Shown: positions 5,417 to 9,968 of the stretch, in pieces
Layout of the letters: each line of letters begins with the position of its first letter
Numbering within the stretch: the stretch's first letter is position 1
Assembly (NCBI GenBank): GCA_035494015.1
Contig: DATJHJ010000022.1
Span: 1 to 9,968 of the forward strand
Direction of reading: 5' to 3'
Length of the DNA: 9,968 bases
Source of the DNA: CADCTB01 sp035494015
Lineage (GTDB): Bacteria; Actinomycetota; Acidimicrobiia; Acidimicrobiales; AC-14
The notes under the pieces: generated by a model
What the model was told of the DNA's origin: nothing
Seen by the model: the letters and a program-made list of their open reading frames with translations, nothing else
The model's database searches: none
Position numbers and translations under genes: made by a program

Positions 5417-6811
5417 ATGACCGCCAGAGCGACCACCCCCACCCCGTCCCGTCGCACCGCCGTCGTGGTCGGCGCCAGCATGGCCGGGCTCAGTGCCGCC
5501 GCCGTCCTGGCGTCGCGGTTCGAGTCCGTGGTCCTGGTCGAGCGCGACGAAGTGACCGGCGAACCCCGGGATCGCAAGGGTGTCCCCCAGGGCCGCCACG
5601 CCCACGGCCTGCTCCCGGCCGGGCTCCAGCGGCTGGAAGGCTGGTTCCCCGGCCTCACCGACGAGCTGGTGGCCGACGGCGCCCACTACCTGGACCTGGG
5701 CAACGACGCCCTCTGGTACCAGGGCGGCTACCGCCGCCGCTTCCCGACCGGCTTCTCCGGCCCCCTGGCCTCCCGGGCCCTGCTGGAGCACCACGTCCGC
5801 CGCCGGGCCCTGGCCCTGGCGAACGTCAGCCTGCGCTCCGGGGCCGGGGTCACCGGCCTGACCGCCACCGCCGACAACCGGCAGGTGACCGGAGTCGTCC
5901 TGGACGACGGGACGACGCTGGCCGCCGACCTGGTGGTCGACACGTCAGGGCGGGCCGGCCGCTCGCTGAGGTGGCTGGAGGAGCTGGGCTACGCGGCCCC
6001 GCCCACGTCCGAGGTGAAGGTCGACGTGGCCTACTCCAGCCGGGTGGTGCGCTGGGACGGTCCCCGCGACTGGGCCTTCGCCCTGGTCCTGGCCGGCCCG
6101 CCCACCGGGCGCCAGGGCGTGGCCTTCCCCCTGGAGGGCGACCGCTGGATCGTCACCCTGGCCGGCATGCACGGCGATCGTCCGCCCACCGACGACGCCG
6201 GCATGCTGGCCTTCGCCCGCAGCCTCCCGTCGCCCGAGATCGCCCAGGTGCTGGAGACGTGCACGCCCCTGGCCGACGTGGTGACCCACCGCCTGCCGTC
6301 GAACCAGCGCCGCCACCTCGACCGCCTCCGCCGGGCGCCGGGCGGCCTGGTCCTGCTGGGCGACTCGGTGTGCAGCTTCAACCCCACGTACGGCCAGGGC
6401 ATGTCCACGGCCGCCCTGCAGGCCGAGGCCCTCGGTCGGGCCCTCGACCGGTCGAGCGGGCTCGACGGCCGGTTCGTCAAGGCCTTCTACAAGCGGGCCG
6501 CCAAGGCCATCAACCCGGCCTGGATGCTGACCACAGGTGCCGATTTCGCCCTCCCGGCCACCACCGGCCCGAAGCCGCCGGGGACCGACCTGCTCAACAA
6601 CCGCTACATGCCCCGGGTGTTCCTCGCCACCCAGGTGTCGGACGACGTGTGCCGTCGCTTCATCGAGGTGTCGGCCCTGCTCAAGCCCCCGCCCGCCCTG
6701 CTGACGCCGGCCATGATCGTCAAGGTCCTCGTCGCCTCCCGCCGGGCCCGCCGAACCGTCGCCCCCGTACCCGCCCCTACCGCTCAGCCCACGACCGCGG
6801 CCGCGGCCTGA
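5417..6811 (+). CDS. FAD-dependent oxidoreductase/monooxygenase (PHBH-like fold), substrate unknown
   Basis: This 464-residue flavoprotein probably oxidises or epoxidises a small hydrophobic substrate. The N-terminal FAD-binding segment AVVVGASMAGLSAA (15-28) is followed by the ribose-binding acid E42 in VVLVERDE. Next comes the block RKGVPQGRHAHGLLPAG (53-69), common in one branch of actinobacterial FAD monooxygenases. The second FAD motif GLVLLGDSVCSFNPTYGQGM has its GD at 315-316. The C-terminus is a variable helical part and an Ala/Pro/Thr-rich tail. The start is ATG 5417, with AGGAGG at 5406-5411, 5 bases upstream. There is no signal peptide or clear transmembrane helix. Three regularly spaced repeats lie just upstream. 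Its 3' end overlaps the opposing GPP34 gene by 28 bases. Geranylgeranyl-reductase-like or polyether-epoxidase-like activity is possible, but nothing in the window names the substrate. Confidence 0.85.
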   Translation: MTARATTPTPSRRTAVVVGASMAGLSAAAVLASRFESVVLVERDEVTGEPRDRKGVPQGRHAHGLLPAGLQRLEGWFPGLTDELVADGAHYLDLGNDALWYQGGYRRRFPTGFSGPLASRALLEHHVRRRALALANVSLRSGAGVTGLTATADNRQVTGVVLDDGTTLAADLVVDTSGRAGRSLRWLEELGYAAPPTSEVKVDVAYSSRVVRWDGPRDWAFALVLAGPPTGRQGVAFPLEGDRWIVTLAGMHGDRPPTDDAGMLAFARSLPSPEIAQVLETCTPLADVVTHRLPSNQRRHLDRLRRAPGGLVLLGDSVCSFNPTYGQGMSTAALQAEALGRALDRSSGLDGRFVKAFYKRAAKAINPAWMLTTGADFALPATTGPKPPGTDLLNNRYMPRVFLATQVSDDVCRRFIEVSALLKPPPALLTPAMIVKVLVASRRARRTVAPVPAPTAQPTTAAAA

Positions 6812-7377
6812 TCCTCGACGAGCAGGACGCGCACGGTTTTAGCCAACGCCTCGTACGCAGTCCCGTCGAGGCCGTGGTCGATGCGCGACCGGGCGGCCCG
6901 CCGCCCGGCCCGCGCCGGGGCCACCACCTCCAGGAGGCCGGCCGGCCCGCACATCGACAGCACCAGACCGGTCCGCACGTCGAGCGGGCCGGTGGTCGCC
7001 GCCGCCTCCCGCAGCCTGGCCACCACGCCGTCCCGCGCCGCCTCGTCCAGCACCGGGTGCGACGGGCGCACCCCACCCGTGGCCGGGCCCAGGATCCCGG
7101 CGGCCACCAGCCCGGCGGCGACCGCGTCCCAGGTCCCCTGGCCCAGCCGATGCCGCAAGCCCCGGTCCATGTGCGACAGGATCGCCTTCGTCTTCGGCCC
7201 CCGCGCCGCCGCGACTTCGGCGGCGGCGGCCAGGACCGGCCCGTCCCCGCCGTCGAGCGTCAGCTCGGCCACCAGCAGCCCGGCCAAGCACGCGTTCAAC
7301 GCCGGCCGCGCCCCAGTGCCGTGCCGCCCCCGGTCCGCGTCGACGGCCACCAGCACCAACTCCTCCGCCAGAAGCAC
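6784..7377 (-). CDS. GPP34 (GOLPH3/Vps74-like) domain protein
   Basis: This 197-residue soluble protein opens with MLLAEELVLVAVDADRGRH, followed by ALNACLAGLLVAELTLDG, the characteristic start of bacterial GPP34-domain proteins. A helical body follows (ILSHMDRGLRHRLGQGTWDAVAAGLVAAGIL, about 66-96), ending in ALAKTVRVLLVEDQAAAA. Eukaryotic GOLPH3 binds phosphatidylinositol-4-phosphate and Golgi enzymes. The role in actinobacteria is not settled, but membrane association is plausible. Translation starts at a GTG with no clear Shine-Dalgarno sequence, 9 bases after the CPBP protease stop, which suggests translational coupling in one operon. Its length is typical of the bacterial family and no truncation is seen. 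The stop lies inside the end of the convergent oxidoreductase gene. Confidence 0.82.
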   Translation of the reverse strand: MLLAEELVLVAVDADRGRHGTGARPALNACLAGLLVAELTLDGGDGPVLAAAAEVAAARGPKTKAILSHMDRGLRHRLGQGTWDAVAAGLVAAGILGPATGGVRPSHPVLDEAARDGVVARLREAAATTGPLDVRTGLVLSMCGPAGLLEVVAPARAGRRAARSRIDHGLDGTAYEALAKTVRVLLVEDQAAAAVVG

Positions 7378-7386
7378 ACAGCCAGC

Positions 7387-8001
7387 TTAGGGAGCGCGCA
7401 GGGCCCAGTAGGCGGCGGCGGTCGCCCCGCTGTTGGCGGCGACGTGGACCAGCGCGGGCGCCAGCACGCCACCGGTGGCCTGGCGCAGCTCCCACAGCGC
7501 CCCGCCCACCATCGCGGTAACTGCCACCACGCCGAGCAGGGCCGCCGCCGACCGCCGCAGGCCGTTGACCTCCAGCGTACGGGCCGCCGGCAGCACGTGC
7601 CACAGCCCGAACAGGGCGCAGGAAGCCAGGGGCGACACCAGCGTGGGCAGCACGCCCCGGAACGCCACTTCCTCGAGGACGACGGTGCCGAGGGGGATGC
7701 GGACGAGGGCCCGCCACGCCGTGCCCCGGGCGTCCACGCCTTCCATGCGACGGTCGGCGAGCACGGGCCGGGCCGCGGGGGCGACGGCCACCAAGCCGAC
7801 GGCGGCCAGGACCATCAACGCGGCCGCTATGCCATCGAGCGGGCGCCCGACGACCGGCACCCGCCCACCCAGGGCGACGAGCACGCCCGCGGTGGCCAGG
7901 TTGGCGGGGACGTACCAGCGGTCCTTCGCCCACAGGTTTGTGAGCAGGTTGTGGACGACGAGGAGGGCGACGACGGCTACGCCGTTCGTAGCAGCCCCCA
8001 C
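7387..8001 (-). CDS. CPBP family intramembrane metalloprotease (CAAX protease/Abi family)
   Basis: This multi-spanning membrane protein of 204 residues has the three conserved motifs of the CPBP (Rce1-like) family. They are EEVAFR (E110, E111, R115), FGLWH (131-135) and HVAAN (H186, N190), which together form the metal-dependent active site in the membrane. Hydrophobic helices occur at about 7-24, 34-49, 56-78, 102-135, 153-170 and 178-200. Bacterial members include bacteriocin-immunity and protein-processing proteases; the substrate here is unknown. The open frame continues far upstream, but only as a shadow of the acyltransferase gene. The first sensible start is GTG 8001-7999, overlapping the acyltransferase stop by 25 bases, so coupled translation is likely. 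No clear ribosome site is visible there. The start is less certain than the family call. Confidence 0.85.
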   Translation of the reverse strand: MGAATNGVAVVALLVVHNLLTNLWAKDRWYVPANLATAGVLVALGGRVPVVGRPLDGIAAALMVLAAVGLVAVAPAARPVLADRRMEGVDARGTAWRALVRIPLGTVVLEEVAFRGVLPTLVSPLASCALFGLWHVLPAARTLEVNGLRRSAAALLGVVAVTAMVGGALWELRQATGGVLAPALVHVAANSGATAAAYWALRAP

Positions 8002-9278
8002 GCCACCGCCAGCAGCCCGGTGCCAGCCACCGGCAGGCCGAACGGCATGCCGTGGTTCACGAACCCGGTCTTGGCCAGGACCGACATCCCGGCGGCGACC
8101 AGCAGGGCGGCGGCCACCGCCCGCCCGGTCGACGGGGCGGGCGGCACGACCCGCCGCAGCTCGACCCGGGCGAAGGCGGCCACCAGCGGGACCACGGCGG
8201 CGGCCAGCAACAACAACCACACCGGCCGCCACGCCCACCACGCCGCCGAGCCGGTCGCGGGCTGGGGCATCCAACCGGTGGGCAGGGTGGCGGCGGCCAC
8301 GATCACCAGGGCGGTCAGGTGCCAGAGGAAGACGGTCATGGCCATGCCGTTGGCCGCCACCACCGCGGCCCAGGCCCGGGGCCGGGCCAGCCACCGGTCG
8401 ACGGCGGGCCGCAGCAGCAGGGCGACGGCGAACTGCCAGGTGGCCAGGGACACGATGGCCAGCGACGGCGGGAACATGTTGGAGCGGGCCTCGCCCACCC
8501 CACCGACCATCGAGTGGGGGTAGCCGGCGAGCTGGGTGAGCACGACCAGCGCCCCGAGCCCGGCCGCGGCCAGCACGGCCAGCCGGCCCCGCGACCACGG
8601 CGTGAACGTCCCCTGGCGCCACGCCACCCCGAGCTGGTGGGCGAACAGCCACACCAGGCCCAGGTTGGCCCAACCGATCAGCGGGGCCCCGAAGGTCCAC
8701 CGGGCCAGGTCGACGGCGGCCACTGCCCCAGCCAGGCCCAGCACCACAGCCGGCCCCCACCGCCGCTGGGCCGCCACCATCACCGGCGCCACCGCGACGA
8801 CCACGACGTAGACGGCCAGGAACCACAGCGGCTGGGCGATGGAGCGGGCCCGCAGGCCGGCGGGGTCGATCCCGGCGACGGTCAACCCGACGACCACCCC
8901 CGACCACACGGCGGCGAAGGCCAGGACCGGCCGGACCAGCCGGGCCAGGCGGCTGCCGAGCCAGGTGCCGTACGGCGTGGCGTCCCGGGTGGCCGCCGTC
9001 CACGAGGCGGTGTTGGAGAAGCCGCCCACGATGAAGAAGACCGGCATGATCTGGAAGATCCAGGTGAGCCACTGGGTGGCGGGCGCCGCCTCCAGCACGT
9101 TGCCGGCCACCAGGTGACCGTCCCGCCACTGCACCGCGGCCATGAGCCAGTGGCCGAACATCACCACGGCCAGGGAGAACACCCGCAGGAAGTCGACGTA
9201 GCGCTCGCGCCGGGCCGGGGTGGCGGCGGCGACCTGACCGGGCCGGAGGGCGGCGGTGGGGAGGGTCAAGGTTGTCAT
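7977..9278 (-). CDS. Acyltransferase family 3 (OafA-like) integral membrane protein
   Basis: This 433-residue membrane protein is predicted to transfer acyl groups to envelope carbohydrates or other exported molecules. The N-terminus has the family pattern RRERYVDFLRVFSLAVVMFGHW, with R26, D29, R32 and the conserved H43. About ten hydrophobic helices follow. MPVFFIVGGFSN near residues 80-90 also fits the family. The start used is ATG 9278-9276; an in-frame GTG at 9314 would add 12 residues, but these look non-coding. Neither start has a strong Shine-Dalgarno sequence. It is the first gene of a tight minus-strand cluster with the CPBP protease and GPP34 genes, and it is divergent from the acyl-CoA ligase at 9405, which could conceivably supply acyl-CoA (inference). 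The acceptor molecule cannot be inferred. Confidence 0.85.
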   Translation of the reverse strand: MTTLTLPTAALRPGQVAAATPARRERYVDFLRVFSLAVVMFGHWLMAAVQWRDGHLVAGNVLEAAPATQWLTWIFQIMPVFFIVGGFSNTASWTAATRDATPYGTWLGSRLARLVRPVLAFAAVWSGVVVGLTVAGIDPAGLRARSIAQPLWFLAVYVVVVAVAPVMVAAQRRWGPAVVLGLAGAVAAVDLARWTFGAPLIGWANLGLVWLFAHQLGVAWRQGTFTPWSRGRLAVLAAAGLGALVVLTQLAGYPHSMVGGVGEARSNMFPPSLAIVSLATWQFAVALLLRPAVDRWLARPRAWAAVVAANGMAMTVFLWHLTALVIVAAATLPTGWMPQPATGSAAWWAWRPVWLLLLAAAVVPLVAAFARVELRRVVPPAPSTGRAVAAALLVAAGMSVLAKTGFVNHGMPFGLPVAGTGLLAVAWGLLRTA

Positions 9279-9404
9279 GTGCTGATGGTCACCCCGGGAC
9301 GGTCCCCGACCCACCAGGGCCAGCCCTCAAAGACCCCTGGGGCCACCCCCCAAACCGCCTCGAAGCCCTTCCCACCGGACGCCGGCGGGCGCAGCATCGG
9401 CGCC
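9279..9404. promoter_or_regulatory. Divergent intergenic region
   Basis: These 126 bases separate the acyltransferase (leftward) from the acyl-CoA ligase (rightward) and should carry promoters for both. A 6-bp inverted repeat, CCAGGG (9314-9319) with CCCTGG (9335-9340), is the only symmetry noted and is too short to name. No clear -35/-10 pair or ribosome site could be picked out in this very GC-rich stretch. Confidence 0.4.
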
Positions 9405-9968
9405 ATGACAACCAACCTCGCCTCCGTCCTCCGCCGCTCCGCCGCCTCGTTCCCGGCCAAGACCGCCGTGGTCGCCAGCGACACGGAGCTGGACTACGCC
9501 ACCGTCGACACCCTCGCCCGCATGTTCGCCGGTGCCCTGCGCGACCTCGGCGTGCGCCCGGGCGAGCACGTGGCCCTGGTCCTGCCCAACGTGCCCCAGT
9601 TCACCGTGGCCTACTTCGGCTGCCACTACGCCGGGAACCCGGTCGTCCCCCTCAACGTGCTGCTGACCGCCGACGAGCTGGCCTACCACCTGGCCGACTC
9701 GGAGTCGGTCGCCGTCGTGGCCTGGGACCTGTTCCTCCCCGCGGTCCAGGAGGCCGCCGCCCGCACGCCCGGTGTTCGCCGGATCCTCGTGGCCACGGCC
9801 GACCTGGGCGACCTCTCTGCCCCCGCCGGCACCGACAACCTCACGGCCGTGGTCGCCGCCGCGACACCAGTCGACGTCCCTCACCCCACGTCGCCCGACG
9901 ACACCGCCGTCGTCCTCTACACCTCCGGCACCACGGGTCGAGCCAAGGGGGCGGAGCTGACCCACGCC
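9405..9968 (+). CDS. AMP-forming acyl-CoA synthetase/ligase (ANL superfamily), 3' partial
   Basis: This is the first 188 codons of an adenylate-forming ligase that runs off the right edge; full-length relatives have roughly 500-550 residues. ATG 9405 opens MTTNLASVLRRSAASFPAKTAV, a typical fatty-acid ligase start. GVRPGEHVALVLPNVPQF follows at 49-66. Next is PLNVLLTADELAYHLADSE (82-100), typical of long-chain fatty-acyl-CoA ligases, and the ATP/AMP-binding P-loop YTSGTTG (172-178) followed by K181. The usual Pro before that Lys is Ala here (GRAKG instead of GxPKG). The enzyme would activate a carboxylic acid as acyl-AMP and transfer it to CoA; chain length cannot be read from this part. No strong ribosome site precedes the ATG. 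The frame stays open to the last base with no stop codon. Confidence 0.9.
   Translation, partial: MTTNLASVLRRSAASFPAKTAVVASDTELDYATVDTLARMFAGALRDLGVRPGEHVALVLPNVPQFTVAYFGCHYAGNPVVPLNVLLTADELAYHLADSESVAVVAWDLFLPAVQEAAARTPGVRRILVATADLGDLSAPAGTDNLTAVVAAATPVDVPHPTSPDDTAVVLYTSGTTGRAKGAELTHA

Noticed and set aside
5971..8523. 850-codon plus-strand open frame
   Set aside because: Open only because of high GC. It crosses the oxidoreductase and three opposing genes, has no domain motif, and is full of Pro/Arg/Gly/His runs.
8002..9129. Upstream part of the minus-strand frame leading into the CPBP protease
   Set aside because: Its translation is Arg/Gly/Pro-rich nonsense antiparallel in frame to the acyltransferase, which has clear family motifs and helices. 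Only the part from 8001 down resembles a protein.
9314..9340. CCAGGG/CCCTGG inverted repeat in the divergent region as an operator
   Set aside because: Six base pairs across a 15-base gap is common by chance in sequence of this composition.
1..9968. CRISPR arrays, tRNA genes, insertion sequences, integrase or transposase
   Set aside because: No regularly spaced repeats of 25-40 bases, no tRNA cloverleaf, and no transposase motif seen on either strand.

Overview
The window is about 10 kb of very GC-rich DNA. Codon use strongly favours G/C in the third position, most genes have GGAGG-type ribosome binding sites, and families such as DUF3566 are present. This points to a high-GC actinobacterium; an Acidimicrobiia-like lineage is plausible but not proven from sequence alone. 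Almost all of the window is coding. No tRNA, rRNA, CRISPR array, transposase or integrase was seen, and no gene-free stretch exceeds about 200 bases.

Left part (1-5328, all on +): the 3' end of a type IIA topoisomerase A subunit, read as gyrA, enters from the left edge. In many actinobacteria gyrA is followed directly by a small DUF3566 membrane protein. That gene is present here (4762-5328), but about 2.3 kb of other material lies between them. The insert has three parts: a small membrane-anchored TadG-like/M15 zinc peptidase fusion (2534-3181), a structured non-coding RNA (3191-3367), and a retron-type reverse transcriptase (3404-4699). The RNA ends are 14-bp complementary arms (one G-U pair), as expected for retron a1/a2, with stable hairpins between them. 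The RT has all catalytic aspartates, the retron NAxxH and VTGLVVN signatures, and an N-terminal extension of about 100 residues. This is a complete, apparently undamaged retron. No known effector sits downstream, so the adjacent TadG-M15 protein, ending only 9 bases before the RNA, is the natural candidate partner (inference).

Middle (5340-6811, +): an FAD-dependent oxidoreductase preceded by three heptamer direct repeats at exact 11-bp spacing, a layout like SARP-family operators. Its 3' end overlaps the opposing GPP34 gene by 28 bases.

Right part: a minus-strand cluster, read in the order acyltransferase-3 (9278-7977), CPBP intramembrane protease (8001-7387) and GPP34-domain protein (7377-6784), is tightly packed and probably an operon. 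Its products suggest a membrane or cell-envelope role. Divergently, from 9405, the start of an AMP-forming acyl-CoA ligase runs off the right edge.
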